DNA of 64,000 nucleotides from Aliiroseovarius sediminis (GCF_022678485.1 NZ_JALBYP010000018.1:248001-312000); one strand, 5' to 3'. Shown: positions 20,169 to 29,864, counted from the first letter of the stretch. The notes: generated by a model from the sequence alone, not told the origin. Numbers and translations are program-made.

Positions 20169-20933
20169 ATGGCACGGCGAAAGAAAATTTACGAGGGCAA
20201 GGCGAAGATCCTTTATGAAGGGACCGAGCCGGGCACGATCGTCCAATATTTCAAAGACGACGCCACTGCCTTCAACGCCGAAAAGAAAGACGTGATCGAC
20301 GGCAAGGGTGTGTTGAACAACCGGCTGTCCGAGTTCTTCATGAAGGGGTTGACGCAGCTTGGTATTCCCAACCATTTCATCAAGCGCCTGAACATGCGCG
20401 AACAGCTTGTGCGCGCGGTCGAAATCGTGCCGCTGGAAGTGATCGTGCGCAACGTGGCCGCAGGGTCTATGGCCAAGCGGCTGGGACTGGAAGAAGGCAC
20501 GCCGTTGCCCCGCCCGATTGTCGAGTTTTCTTATAAGGATGACAGCCTTGGCGACCCGCTTGTGCCCGAAGAATACATCGCCGCGTTCGGCTGGGCCAGC
20601 CAACAGGAAATGGACGAGATCGTGTCAATGGCCCTGCGTGTCAATGATTACCTGTCTGGCGTCATGTATGGGGTCGGCATCAAGCTGGTCGATTTCAAGA
20701 TCGAGATGGGCCGGGTTTATGAGGGCGATTTCCAACGTCTGATCGTGGCCGATGAAATCAGTCCCGATAGCTGCCGGCTGTGGGACATGGAGACCGGGCA
20801 GAAGCTGGACAAGGATGTGTTCCGCCGCGATCTGGGTGATTTGGCTGACGCCTATACCGAGGTCGCCCGCCGCTTGGGCGTCATGCCGTCCAACGTGACC
20901 CACACCCCCCAAAAACCGACTCTGATCAACTGA
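20169..20933 (+). CDS. purC: Phosphoribosylaminoimidazole-succinocarboxamide synthase
   Basis: Joins CAIR and aspartate to form SAICAR in purine synthesis. It has 254 residues. The ATG at 20169 follows GGAGG, so the longer frame from 20058 is not used. The start [14 protein letters not shown] is the SAICAR synthetase signature, and [20 protein letters not shown] and FKIEMGR are conserved. It heads the purC-purS-purQ operon; purS follows after 12 bases. Confidence 0.97.
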   Translation: MARRKKIYEGKAKILYEGTEPGTIVQYFKDDATAFNAEKKDVIDGKGVLNNRLSEFFMKGLTQLGIPNHFIKRLNMREQLVRAVEIVPLEVIVRNVAAGSMAKRLGLEEGTPLPRPIVEFSYKDDSLGDPLVPEEYIAAFGWASQQEMDEIVSMALRVNDYLSGVMYGVGIKLVDFKIEMGRVYEGDFQRLIVADEISPDSCRLWDMETGQKLDKDVFRRDLGDLADAYTEVARRLGVMPSNVTHTPQKPTLIN

Positions 20934-20945
20934 GGATATGCCCCG

Positions 20946-21176
20946 ATGAAAGTTCGTGTAGACGTGATGCTGAAAACCGGTGTTCTGGACCCGCAGGGCG
21001 AGGCTGTGCGCCACGCGCTTGGCAATCTGGGCTTCTCGGGCGTTGAAGGCGTGCGGCAGGGCAAGGTGATCGAGCTGGATCTGGCCGACGGTACGTCCGA
21101 GGAGGATGTTATAAAGATGTGTGAAAAGCTGCTGGCCAACACGGTGATCGAAAACTACCGGATCGAGGTGCTGTGA
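20946..21176 (+). CDS. purS: FGAM synthase subunit PurS
   Basis: Small 76-residue subunit that bridges PurQ and PurL in the three-part FGAM synthase. The sequence KVRVDVMLKTGVLDPQGEAV is typical of PurS. Its TGA overlaps the purQ ATG by one base (TGATG). purL is not in this window. Confidence 0.96.
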   Translation: MKVRVDVMLKTGVLDPQGEAVRHALGNLGFSGVEGVRQGKVIELDLADGTSEEDVIKMCEKLLANTVIENYRIEVL

Positions 21177-21844
21177 TGAAGGCAGGCGTCATCGTCTTCC
21201 CGGGTTCCAATTGCGACCGCGATCTTGCGGTCGCGTTTGAGCGGGCCGGGGCGCAAGTTTCAATGATCTGGCACAAGGAAACCGAGCTGCCGTCCGATCT
21301 GGACATGGTGGCGGTGCCCGGCGGGTTTTCGTTTGGGGATTACCTGCGCTGCGGTGCCATCGCCGCACAGTCCCCGATCACCCGGTCGCTGATTCGTCAC
21401 ACCGAACGCGGTGGGTATGCTTTGGGCGTGTGCAACGGCTTTCAGGTGTTGACTGAAACCGGCATCCTGCCGGGGGCCTTGATGCGCAACGCGAACCTCA
21501 AGTTCATCTGCAAGCCCGTTGGTTTGAAAGTGGAAACGACCGATTGCGATTTTCTGGCCGGATATTCGAAGGGACAGGAACTTATCGTGCCAGTCGCGCA
21601 TCACGACGGCAATTATCAGGTGACCGACGAAAAGCTGACCCAATTGCGCGACGAAGGGCGGATCGCGTTCACCTATACCGACAATCCCAACGGCTCGACC
21701 GGGGATATCGCCGGGGTGATTTCTAAAAACCGACGGGTGCTTGGAATGATGCCGCATCCGGAACGCTGCGTGGACGATGTTCACGGAGGCACCGATGGCG
21801 CGGCGATGTTCCGCTCGTTGGTGGACAGCGTCGTTTCGGCGTGA
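21176..21844 (+). CDS. purQ: FGAM synthase glutaminase subunit PurQ
   Basis: Class I glutamine amidotransferase that supplies ammonia to PurL. It has 222 residues from the ATG at 21176; a GTG one codon earlier is also possible. The N-terminus AGVIVFPGSNCDRDLAVA is typical. The nucleophile Cys is in GVCNGFQVL, and the catalytic His-Glu pair is in MMPHPERC. A short GC hairpin (21854-21868) follows the stop without a U tract, so readthrough into the kinase gene is possible. Confidence 0.97.
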   Translation: MKAGVIVFPGSNCDRDLAVAFERAGAQVSMIWHKETELPSDLDMVAVPGGFSFGDYLRCGAIAAQSPITRSLIRHTERGGYALGVCNGFQVLTETGILPGALMRNANLKFICKPVGLKVETTDCDFLAGYSKGQELIVPVAHHDGNYQVTDEKLTQLRDEGRIAFTYTDNPNGSTGDIAGVISKNRRVLGMMPHPERCVDDVHGGTDGAAMFRSLVDSVVSA

Positions 21845-21879
21845 TTGCGAAGCAGGCCCTTCGGGCCTATCGTTGACGG

Positions 21880-23649
21880 ATGGCCAATCTTTCGAACCGA
21901 CCCGCTTTGCCACCTCGCCCCGGGGTTAGCTTGCGCGCGCGTTTCGTCCTTGTGGCGTTGGTATCGCTTGCTGTGTTGGTTGTTTATGTGTCGAACCGTT
22001 GGCTGACCGAACGCTACACCGAGACCACGCGCAACCGGGCCGAGCTGCGCGTGGCGTTGTATTCGGGTAACCTGCTCAGCGAATTGCAACGAAATTCAGT
22101 CGTGCCGTTGCTCTTGTCGCGTGATCCAGCGCTGATCAACGCGTTGAATACCGGCGATTATTCGCAAAGCACTGCACGTCTTATCCCTTATCGCGACGAG
22201 ATCGAGGCCGCCTCTCTGATGCTGTTGGACGGTGATGGGCGCGCGGTCGCTGCCACCACCCGCGAGATGCTGGGATCGCAGCACCGCACCAGCCCCTATT
22301 TCGTCAATGCGCTACGCAGTTCCGAAACGGTGTTCACTGCGGTTCAGACCGAAGCGGGGGCATATGAATTTTCCTATTCTCGCAAAATTGACGACAAAGA
22401 CGGCGTAATCGGGGTGATTGTGGTCAATGTGGACCTGCGCAAATTTGAACGAAGCTGGTCGGGCATCTCGGATGCGGTTCTGGTCACGGACAGCGAGGGC
22501 AACGTGATTCTGGCGACCGAACCCCGTTGGCGCGGAAAACCGGAAGGCGAGGCGTTGGCGACCGTGTCTGCGACAGAAGCAATCCGGCGCAGCGTGCGGG
22601 ACGCGGCCGATTGGTCTGGCCTGCCGTCTGATGTGTTGTTTCTGGGCGAAGAGGTGATGCGCCACGAAAGCCGCGTACCGTTTCAAGGCTGGCGAATCGC
22701 GTCTTTCACGTCCTACGCATCGGTGCGCGAAAAAGTGAATGCGGTTCTGGCGCTGGAAATCATGGCTTTTGCGATGTTGCTGTCGCTTTTGTTTTACCTG
22801 ATCAGCCGCCGGGCGCAGTTGCGATCTGTCCTGTTTGCGCAGGAGTCGGCAGACCTGCGCCAGCTGAACGTCGCCCTGCAACGCGAGATCGCCGAACGCA
22901 AACGCGCCGAGGAAAACCTGCAGGTTGCCGAACAGACGCTTGCGCAAAGTTCGAAACTGGCGGCATTGGGCGAAATGTCCGCCGCGGTCAGCCACGAACT
23001 CAATCAGCCGCTGGCGGCGATGAAGACCTATCTGGCGGGCGCCAAGCTCCTGTTGCAACGCAAACGACCCGATGAAGCCGCGTCAAGTTTTCAACGGATC
23101 GACGATCTGATCGAACGTATGGGTGCGATCACTCGCCAGCTGAAAAGCTATGCCCGCAAGGGTGGTGAGGCGTTTGAACCGATGGATGTGCGCGCAAGTG
23201 TCTCCACCGCGCTGTCCATGATGGAACCTCAACTGAAAAGCCGCGAGGTCCGCATCACGCGCAATATTCCGCGCGAACCGGTCATGGTTATGGGTGATCG
23301 CTTGCGTCTTGAGCAAGTGTTGATCAATTTGCTGCGGAATGCGCTGGACGCGACAAAAAGCGTTGATTTGCCACAAGTTGATATCATCGTCAGCCGTGGC
23401 GACTATGTTTTGATCACGGTGCGCGACAATGGAAACGGGGTCGAGGATTTGGATAACCTGTTTGAGCCCTTTTATACCACCAAGTCGCCGGGCGACGGTG
23501 TGGGGCTTGGTTTGGCGATCTCGTCGGGGATCGTTGCCGATCTGGGCGGTCGTCTGACCGCGCGAAACGGACAGGATGGCGGCGCGGTGTTCGAGGTTGA
23601 ACTGCCCGCGCTTGACGAAGAAGAACTGGACGTTGAAGCCGCCGAATAG
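21880..23649 (+). CDS. dctB: Sensor histidine kinase, DctB-like
   Basis: Membrane sensor kinase of 589 residues, probably for C4-dicarboxylates or a related ligand. A first helix lies at about 20-42. A long periplasmic tandem PAS-like domain follows (about 43-285), with FSYSRKIDDKDGVIGVIVVN. The second helix is at about 290-310, then a short coiled coil (NVALQREIAERKRAEENL). The HisKA box SAAVSHELNQPLAAMK is the DctB type. The HATPase domain has LLRNALDAT, VRDNGNGV and GVGLGLAIS. The response-regulator gene follows directly. The symbol rests on domain layout, not on a proven ligand. Confidence 0.85.
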   Translation: MANLSNRPALPPRPGVSLRARFVLVALVSLAVLVVYVSNRWLTERYTETTRNRAELRVALYSGNLLSELQRNSVVPLLLSRDPALINALNTGDYSQSTARLIPYRDEIEAASLMLLDGDGRAVAATTREMLGSQHRTSPYFVNALRSSETVFTAVQTEAGAYEFSYSRKIDDKDGVIGVIVVNVDLRKFERSWSGISDAVLVTDSEGNVILATEPRWRGKPEGEALATVSATEAIRRSVRDAADWSGLPSDVLFLGEEVMRHESRVPFQGWRIASFTSYASVREKVNAVLALEIMAFAMLLSLLFYLISRRAQLRSVLFAQESADLRQLNVALQREIAERKRAEENLQVAEQTLAQSSKLAALGEMSAAVSHELNQPLAAMKTYLAGAKLLLQRKRPDEAASSFQRIDDLIERMGAITRQLKSYARKGGEAFEPMDVRASVSTALSMMEPQLKSREVRITRNIPREPVMVMGDRLRLEQVLINLLRNALDATKSVDLPQVDIIVSRGDYVLITVRDNGNGVEDLDNLFEPFYTTKSPGDGVGLGLAISSGIVADLGGRLTARNGQDGGAVFEVELPALDEEELDVEAAE

Positions 23650-23681
23650 CGGGGACGATGCATACCACCGAGGAGGCCGCC

Positions 23682-25016
23682 ATGGCGCAGGCAATGAAGA
23701 TCGCGATCGTCGACGACGAACAGGATATGAGGCAATCCATTTCTCAATGGTTGTCGCTGTCGGGGTTCGAAACTGAAACCTATCCATCCGCCGAAGATGC
23801 GTTAAAGGTGATCGGACAGGATTATCCCGGTGTTATCATCTCGGACATTCGGATGCCGGGAATTGATGGCATGGGGTTTTTGAAGAAACTGATGGGCATC
23901 GACAGCTCGCTGCCGGTCATCATGATCACGGGGCATGGCGACGTGCCAATGGCGGTCGAGGCGATGCGCGTTGGTGCATACGATTTCCTTGAAAAGCCGT
24001 TCAACCCCGATCAACTGACCGACTTGGCCAAGAAAGCAACACACAAGCGGCGACTGGCGATGGATGCGCGTGCTTTGCGCCGGGAATTGTCCGACGGTTC
24101 GACCATCATGAAGAAGTTGATCGGGGCGTCGCCTGTCATGTCGCGACTGCGCGAGGATATTCTGGATATCGGCCAGTCTGACGGGCATGTGTTGATCGAA
24201 GGCGAAACCGGGACCGGCAAAACGCTGGTCGCCCATGCGCTGCACGCCGTTGGTGCGAAAGCCGGCAAGAAATTCGTTGTCGCCACATGTGCAGGCCAAG
24301 ACGAAGATGACCTGACCCGCCGCCTGTTTGGCCCGATGGAAGAAGGTGGCACGCAGCCATTGGTCGAAGAGGCGCGCGGCGGCACACTGGTTCTGGAAGA
24401 TATCGAGGCGCTGCCAATGGGCCTTCAAGCCCGCCTGCTGACCTGGATGAACGATCAGGGCACGCCAGCCGAAACCCGCGTCGTGGCGATCTGCAACCTT
24501 CAGGAACAAGGCAAGACCTGCGAAGATTGCCTGCGCCCGGACCTGTTCTATCGTCTGGCCGCGATGAAAATCACCCTGCCACCCCTGCGCCAGCGGGGCG
24601 AAGATATCCTGATGCTGTTCACCGGCTGTGCCGACCAGTTCGCTGATGAATACGGCTGCGCCGCCCCCACGGTCAGCGCGCAGGAAGCCGCCCAGCTTCT
24701 GCAAGCGCCGTGGCCCGGCAACATCCGCCAGTTGATCAACATCGCCGAACGGGCCGTGTTGCAGTCGCGGCGCGGCACTGGCACGATTTCGTCCCTTCTG
24801 ATGTCGGACCATGACGAGGTGCAGCCGGTCATGACGACCGAGGGCAAGCCGCTCAAGGAATATGTCGAAGCGTTTGAACGGATGCTGATCGACAACACGA
24901 TGCGCCGCCACAAGGGGTCGATCGTCGGGGTGATGGATGAACTGTGCCTTCCGCGTCGAACCCTGAACGAGAAAATGGCAAAATACGGGCTGCAACGGTC
25001 GGATTACCTGCAATAG
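23682..25016 (+). CDS. dctD: DctD-like response regulator with AAA+ domain lacking GAFTGA
   Basis: Response regulator of 444 residues paired with the kinase upstream. The ATG at 23682 follows GAGGAGG. The receiver domain has DDE at 11-13, the phosphoryl Asp at about 55 (SDIRMPG) and Lys105. The AAA+ domain has Walker A GETGTGKT at about 174-181. The Walker B region reads LVLEDIE. Where NtrC-family activators carry LFGHEKGAFTGA, this protein has LFGPMEEGGTQP, so the sigma-54 contact loop is missing. A Fis-type helix-turn-helix closes the protein (IVGVMDELCLPRRTLNEKM). It may act without sigma-54, as Rhodobacter capsulatus NtrC does. Confidence 0.86.
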   Translation: MAQAMKIAIVDDEQDMRQSISQWLSLSGFETETYPSAEDALKVIGQDYPGVIISDIRMPGIDGMGFLKKLMGIDSSLPVIMITGHGDVPMAVEAMRVGAYDFLEKPFNPDQLTDLAKKATHKRRLAMDARALRRELSDGSTIMKKLIGASPVMSRLREDILDIGQSDGHVLIEGETGTGKTLVAHALHAVGAKAGKKFVVATCAGQDEDDLTRRLFGPMEEGGTQPLVEEARGGTLVLEDIEALPMGLQARLLTWMNDQGTPAETRVVAICNLQEQGKTCEDCLRPDLFYRLAAMKITLPPLRQRGEDILMLFTGCADQFADEYGCAAPTVSAQEAAQLLQAPWPGNIRQLINIAERAVLQSRRGTGTISSLLMSDHDEVQPVMTTEGKPLKEYVEAFERMLIDNTMRRHKGSIVGVMDELCLPRRTLNEKMAKYGLQRSDYLQ

Positions 25017-25124
25017 CGGCGCGACGATCTCATCCACGGCCTGCGGCAATCGGGCCGGGGCCGGGGTCTTCCGTTGAGCTTCCTTGCGCGTTACATCAGC
25101 CAAGAGCCGACGAAGGAGCGCCCC

Positions 25125-26123
25125 ATGGCCAAAGCCCCGTATTTTCCACCCCCGCCGCCCATCCCGCCTAAGACGCGCATGTTTCAGCGGATGCCACCTG
25201 CGGTGTTCACGCCAATCATGGGGGCCTTCGGGCTGGGGCTGGCGTGGCGGCGCGCGGTGGACATATTGTCGGCGCCTGCGGGGATCGGTGAGCTTTTGCT
25301 GGGCGCCACAACGCTTCTTTATCTATTCAGTATAGCAGCTTACGTCATGAAGCTGATTCAACGTCCCGGCACCTATGTCGAGGATCTGCGCGTCCTGCCG
25401 GGCCGGGCTGGGCTGTCAGCGATGGTGTTGTCGGGTTATCTTCTGTCTGTCACCATCCTCAACTACTCGATTGTGCTGGCGGGGGCGGTGCTGCTTCTGT
25501 TTCTTGCGTTGCACTTGTTCTTGGCGGGCCGGGTCATTCACTTGTTGATTACCGGCCCGGCCGAGGGGCGGATCGTGACGCCCGTTTGGCACCTATTGTT
25601 CGCCGGTTTTGTGCTGGTGCCCTTGGCGGCGGTGCCATTGGGGCTGACGGGGTTGGCGACCGTGACCTTCTGGGTCGGGTGTCTTGCGGCGGCGGTTATT
25701 TGGGGCGCCAGTATCGCGCAGGTCCTGCGCCAATCCGTTCCTGCACCGCTACGACCGCTGTTGGCGATTCATCTGGCACCGGCCAGCGTTCTTGGCACTT
25801 CGGCTTATCTTCTGGGAAACACCCAGTTGGCATTGGTGTTCAGCGTGGCGGCGATTGCGATCCTGACGCTTCTGGTGGTTCGCGCCCGCTGGCTGCTGAG
25901 CGCCGGGTTCAGCCCGCTTTGGGGTGCGCTGACCTTCCCGATTGCGGCGTTTTCGACGCTGATGCAAATGGCGGCGGTGATTACGGGCAACGATCTGCTG
26001 CGGGTCATCGCGGGGCTAAGCCTTGTCGCGGCCACACTTATCGTGTTGCCCATCGTCTATAAGGTCATCCAGATGTGGACCCGAGGTGTCTTGGCCACCA
26101 AGACCAACGCGGCGACCGCTTAG
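25125..26123 (+). CDS. TDT/SLAC1-family transporter (TehA-like)
   Basis: Integral membrane protein of 332 residues with about ten hydrophobic segments, of the tellurite-resistance/dicarboxylate transporter family. The ATG at 25125 follows GGAG. A Pro-rich leader (PYFPPPPPIPPK) precedes the first helix, and PAVFTPIMGAFGLGLAWRRA is the typical first-helix region. It lies 108 bases after the DctD-like regulator, so a dicarboxylate or anion substrate is plausible but not shown. A terminator follows the stop. A paralogue of equal length is at 61438-62436. Confidence 0.85.
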   Translation: MAKAPYFPPPPPIPPKTRMFQRMPPAVFTPIMGAFGLGLAWRRAVDILSAPAGIGELLLGATTLLYLFSIAAYVMKLIQRPGTYVEDLRVLPGRAGLSAMVLSGYLLSVTILNYSIVLAGAVLLLFLALHLFLAGRVIHLLITGPAEGRIVTPVWHLLFAGFVLVPLAAVPLGLTGLATVTFWVGCLAAAVIWGASIAQVLRQSVPAPLRPLLAIHLAPASVLGTSAYLLGNTQLALVFSVAAIAILTLLVVRARWLLSAGFSPLWGALTFPIAAFSTLMQMAAVITGNDLLRVIAGLSLVAATLIVLPIVYKVIQMWTRGVLATKTNAATA

Positions 26124-26473
26124 CTGTCCACGTCGAAGGGCGCGAGCGTGGCTCGCGCCTTTTTCGTCAGGCTTGCCCGGATCAGCGCATAGGACCTGTG
26201 TATGCGGTGGATCAATTCGTCCTTGCCCGCGTCAAACGGCAACAGCACCCATGAGCGATGGAAATAGGGGGCTTTCGCGCCCACGCCAACCTCGATCAGC
26301 ATGGCAGCGGTTTCAACATCCGGCGTTTTGACCGATACGCCGGGGGTTTCGGCGCCAATCGCTGTGAAAATCTTGCCGCCGACTTTCCAGATGTCGTGAC
26401 CCGGCCCAAATGGCTCGGACCATTCCGCGCCGGGCAGGCCTTCGCATATCTTGTTCACGGTGTCACGGGTCAT
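26120..26473 (-). CDS. MmcQ/YjbR family protein (DUF419)
   Basis: A 117-residue protein of the MmcQ/YjbR fold, a small DNA-binding-like family of unknown function. The ATG at 26473 gives the usual start MTRDTVNKICEGLPGAEWSE. PFGPGHDIWKVGGKIFTAIG and APYFHRSWVLLPF are conserved. The longer frame from 26575 lacks similarity. Its last codons overlap the stop of the transporter gene on the other strand and contain that gene's terminator hairpin. Confidence 0.84.
   Translation of the reverse strand: MTRDTVNKICEGLPGAEWSEPFGPGHDIWKVGGKIFTAIGAETPGVSVKTPDVETAAMLIEVGVGAKAPYFHRSWVLLPFDAGKDELIHRIHRSYALIRASLTKKARATLAPFDVDS
26139..26164 (+). terminator. Rho-independent terminator of the TDT transporter gene
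   Basis: GGCGCGAGC at 26139-26147 pairs perfectly with GCTCGCGCC at 26151-26159 across GTG, followed by TTTTT. It lies inside the 3' coding end of the converging MmcQ/YjbR gene. Confidence 0.85.
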
Positions 26474-26665
26474 AAGGACACGATAACCCGCTTGGCAGGC
26501 GCAGGGAAGGGTGCTAGCGTGCAGGTCATGAAACGGAACAGCATCACCATTATCTGCTGCATTACCCACTGACATTGTCAGGCGGGCCGTTCTTCTATTC
26601 CATACATGTCAGGAACTTGCTAAGCCCGCCGCGGGAACGCGTATGCGCAGGTTTGCGAGGACATT

Positions 26666-28126
26666 ATGACGGACATCAAGCTTTACAACACGATGGCGCG
26701 GGAAAAGCAGGTCTTTACCCCGATCGACCCGAAAAACGTCCGCATGTATGTCTGTGGGCCGACGGTCTATGACCGCGCCCATCTGGGCAATGCGCGGCCC
26801 GTGGTCGTGTTCGACGTGCTCTATCGGCTGCTTCGTCATGTCTATGGGCCAGATCACGTAACCTACGTGCGCAACTTCACCGACGTGGATGACAAGATCA
26901 ACGCGACCGCGCTTCAGCGCAAGGAAGCGGGCGCCGAGGGCACGTTGGAGGAGTTGGTGCATGAGCGGTCAAACGAGACCATCGGCTGGTATCTGCAAGA
27001 CATGGGTGCGCTTGGCGCGCTTGAGCCGGACGAGATGCCCCGCGCGACCGAGTTCGTCGGGCCGATGATCGCGATGATCGAGGACTTGATCGCCAAGGGT
27101 CACGCCTATGAAGCCGAGGGCCATGTGCTGTTCGCGGTTGAGAGCTACAAGAACTACGGACGCCTGTCGGGCCGATCGGTCGATGACATGATCGCCGGTG
27201 CGCGGGTCGAGGTCGCGCCTTACAAGAAGAACCCGATGGATTTCGTGCTGTGGAAACCGTCCACTGATGATCTGCCGGGGTGGGATAGCCCCTGGGGCCG
27301 GGGCCGTCCGGGCTGGCATATCGAATGCTCAGCCATGAGCTATGAATTGTTGGGGGCAACCTTCGACATTCACGGTGGCGGCAACGACCTTCAGTTCCCG
27401 CACCATGAAAACGAGATCGCCCAGTCGAAATGCGCCCACCCCGACGCGGGGTTTGCCAATTACTGGCTGCACAACGAGATGCTACAGGTCGAGGGCAAGA
27501 AGATGTCCAAGTCGCTGGGCAACTTCTTCACCGTCCATGATTTGCTGGAGCAAGGCGTGCCGGGCGAGGTGATCCGCTTTGTCTTTCTTGGCACGCATTA
27601 TCGCAAGCCGATGGATTGGACCGAGAAGAAGGCAGAGCAAGCTTTCAATACAGTTAGGCGCTGGCAGGCTCACGCCCAAGCAGTCGGGTTTGGAGAGCGA
27701 GGAGAAGGTGTTGGAGACAATGTCGAGGTGATCCCGGGTTTCGTTGAGGCGCTGTCTGATGACCTAAACACGTCGCTAGCTTTGACGCTGCTAGATCGCT
27801 TTGAAAGAGAGTACTTGCGTGAAGAAAATGTTGAACTGGATATGGTAGCGCAGTTCTCACGAAGTCTTAGATTGATCGGACTGGACGGGAAGAGAAAGGA
27901 CCAGAATGCGTTTCCTGAAGAGATCGCCGCTCAATTTGACAAAGCGTCTGCATGGTCTCGCATTGGCACAATGATTGACGCGGCCAGGACGGAAAAAAAC
28001 TTTGATGAGGCAGATCGGATTCGAGACGCCGCAAAAGCTGCTGGATTTGAAGTCCATACAACCAAGGACGGCACTATACTTTCGGAAACATTGGACTCCG
28101 ATTATTCCAAACTGGAGGGTTTGTGA
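26666..28126 (+). CDS. cysS: Cysteinyl-tRNA synthetase
   Basis: Charges tRNA-Cys, class I aminoacyl-tRNA synthetase, 486 residues. The zinc and HIGH region reads [19 protein letters not shown], and KMSKSLGN is the KMSKS loop. [19 protein letters not shown] is conserved. From about codon 325 (near 27640) to the stop, the codons change: AGA, AGG, GGA, CTA and A/T-ended codons become common, unlike the GC-ended first two thirds. The frame stays open and the anticodon-binding helices look intact. This suggests that the 3' third came by recombination from another lineage. The ribosome binding site is weak. Confidence 0.96.
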   Translation: MTDIKLYNTMAREKQVFTPIDPKNVRMYVCGPTVYDRAHLGNARPVVVFDVLYRLLRHVYGPDHVTYVRNFTDVDDKINATALQRKEAGAEGTLEELVHERSNETIGWYLQDMGALGALEPDEMPRATEFVGPMIAMIEDLIAKGHAYEAEGHVLFAVESYKNYGRLSGRSVDDMIAGARVEVAPYKKNPMDFVLWKPSTDDLPGWDSPWGRGRPGWHIECSAMSYELLGATFDIHGGGNDLQFPHHENEIAQSKCAHPDAGFANYWLHNEMLQVEGKKMSKSLGNFFTVHDLLEQGVPGEVIRFVFLGTHYRKPMDWTEKKAEQAFNTVRRWQAHAQAVGFGERGEGVGDNVEVIPGFVEALSDDLNTSLALTLLDRFEREYLREENVELDMVAQFSRSLRLIGLDGKRKDQNAFPEEIAAQFDKASAWSRIGTMIDAARTEKNFDEADRIRDAAKAAGFEVHTTKDGTILSETLDSDYSKLEGL

Positions 28127-28172
28127 TGTCCTCATTCGCACAGGACAGCGCACGAGCTTGGGTGGGTGCGAA

Positions 28173-28221
28173 GCGCCCTCCCGTGGGGAGGGTCGGGCGC
28201 TGTCCGGTCTATCGACCGGAC
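28173..28221. repeat. Two adjacent perfect hairpins between cysS and cimA
   Basis: CCCTCCC at 28176-28182 pairs with GGGAGGG at 28186-28192, and outer GCGCCC at 28173-28178 can alternatively pair with GGGCGC at 28195-28200. A second hairpin, GTCCGGTC at 28202-28209 with GACCGGAC at 28214-28221, follows at once. Neither has a U tract. They could be a REP-like intergenic element, an mRNA-stabilising structure or a leader for cimA. Confidence 0.6.
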
Positions 28222-28244
28222 GTAACGAGTAGCGAGGGCAACCG

Positions 28245-29864
28245 ATGACCGAACGCCTCTACATCTACGATACCACGCTGCGTGATGGTCAACAAACACA
28301 AGGCGTGCAGTTTTCTCTGACGGAAAAGCAGCAGATCGCAACCGCGCTGGACAGCCTCGGCATGGACTACATCGAAGGCGGTTGGCCCGGTGCGAATCCG
28401 ACCGACAGCGACTTTTTCGCGGCCGCCCCCAATACCCGCGCGACCTTTACCGCGTTTGGGATGACCAAACGGGCCGGGCGCTCGGCTGAGAATGACGAGG
28501 TGCTGGCGGGCGTGATGAATGCGGGCACGCCGGCGGTCTGTCTGGTCGGCAAAAGCCATGATTTCCACGTCACCACCGCGTTGGGGATCGAGCTGGACGA
28601 GAACGTGGAAAACATCCGCGCCTCGGTCGCCCATCTCGTCGCGCAGGGACGCGAGGCGCTCTATGACGCCGAGCATTTCTTTGATGGCTACAAGGCCAAC
28701 CCGGACTACGCGCTGGAGTGCCTGAAGGCCGCGCATGACGCTGGGGCGCGCTGGATCGTGCTGTGTGACACCAATGGCGGCACGCTGCCCCACGAGGTGC
28801 ACCAAATCACTAAGGCGGTCATTGCTTCGGGCATTCCCGGTGACCATCTGGGCATCCACACCCATGACGATACGGGCAACGCGGTCGCGTGCAGCCTTGC
28901 GGCCATCGACGCAGGCGCGCGGCAGGTGCAGGGCACGCTGAACGGGCTGGGCGAACGTTGTGGTAACGCGAACCTCACGACGCTGATCCCCGTGCTGTTG
29001 CTTAAAGAACCCTATGCTAGCCAGTTCCAGACGGGCGTTAGACGCCAAAGACTACAGGGGCTGACCCGCATATCGCGCCAGTTGGACGACATCCTGAACC
29101 GTGTGCCCAATAAGGCCTCGCCCTTTGTGGGGTCATCTGCCTTTGCGCACAAGGCCGGGCTGCACGCCAGTGCCATTCTGAAAGACCCGACCACCTATGA
29201 ACACATTCCGCCCGAAACGGTGGGCAACGCGCGCATCGTGCCGATGTCGAACCAGGCAGGGCAGTCAAACCTGCGTGCCCGACTGGCGGATGCGGGGATC
29301 AAGGTAGCCAAGGGTGATGCTCGTCTCGGCGACATTCTGAACCGCGTGAAAGAGCGCGAGGATCAGGGCTATGCCTATGACAGCGCGCAAGCCTCGTTCG
29401 AGCTGATCGCGCGGGACGTGCTGGGGCAACTGCCGCAGTTTTTCGAGGTGAAGCGCTATAAGGTCACGATCGAGCGACGCAAGAACAAACGCAACCAGAC
29501 AGTCAGCCTGTCTGAAGCCATCGTCGTCGTGAAAATCGGCGATGAAAAAAAGCTGTCTGTGTCCGAAAGCATGGACGAGACCGGCACAGATCGCGGCCCC
29601 GTAAACGCACTGGCGCGGGCTCTGGCGAAAGACCTTGGGCCGTATCAGGACATCATCGACGATCTGCGGCTGGTCGATTTCAAAGTGCGCATCACCCAAG
29701 GCGGGACCGAGGCGCAGACCCGCGTCATCATCGACAGCGAAGATCGCGACGGCCACCGCTGGTCAACTGTGGGGGTAAGCCCGAACATCGTCGATGCCTC
29801 GTTCGAGGCGCTTCTTGACGCGATCACTTGGAAGCTTCTGCGCGATGGGGCGCAACCGGCATGA
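28245..29864 (+). CDS. cimA: (R)-citramalate synthase
   Basis: Condenses pyruvate and acetyl-CoA to citramalate, the threonine-independent entry to isoleucine. It has 539 residues, the length of the CimA/LeuA2 group. The catalytic TIM barrel starts with YIYDTTLRDGQQTQGVQF, where Arg and Asp are catalytic. The metal-binding segment GIHTHDDTGNAVA and GTLNGLGERCGN follow. A C-terminal LeuA-type regulatory domain (about 390-535) suggests feedback control. It overlaps the next gene by four bases. Confidence 0.92.
   Translation: MTERLYIYDTTLRDGQQTQGVQFSLTEKQQIATALDSLGMDYIEGGWPGANPTDSDFFAAAPNTRATFTAFGMTKRAGRSAENDEVLAGVMNAGTPAVCLVGKSHDFHVTTALGIELDENVENIRASVAHLVAQGREALYDAEHFFDGYKANPDYALECLKAAHDAGARWIVLCDTNGGTLPHEVHQITKAVIASGIPGDHLGIHTHDDTGNAVACSLAAIDAGARQVQGTLNGLGERCGNANLTTLIPVLLLKEPYASQFQTGVRRQRLQGLTRISRQLDDILNRVPNKASPFVGSSAFAHKAGLHASAILKDPTTYEHIPPETVGNARIVPMSNQAGQSNLRARLADAGIKVAKGDARLGDILNRVKEREDQGYAYDSAQASFELIARDVLGQLPQFFEVKRYKVTIERRKNKRNQTVSLSEAIVVVKIGDEKKLSVSESMDETGTDRGPVNALARALAKDLGPYQDIIDDLRLVDFKVRITQGGTEAQTRVIIDSEDRDGHRWSTVGVSPNIVDASFEALLDAITWKLLRDGAQPA

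Noticed and set aside
23802-25103. A 433-codon minus-strand frame opposite the DctD-like gene.
   Set aside because: Antisense shadow; His- and Arg-rich composition and no recognisable domain.
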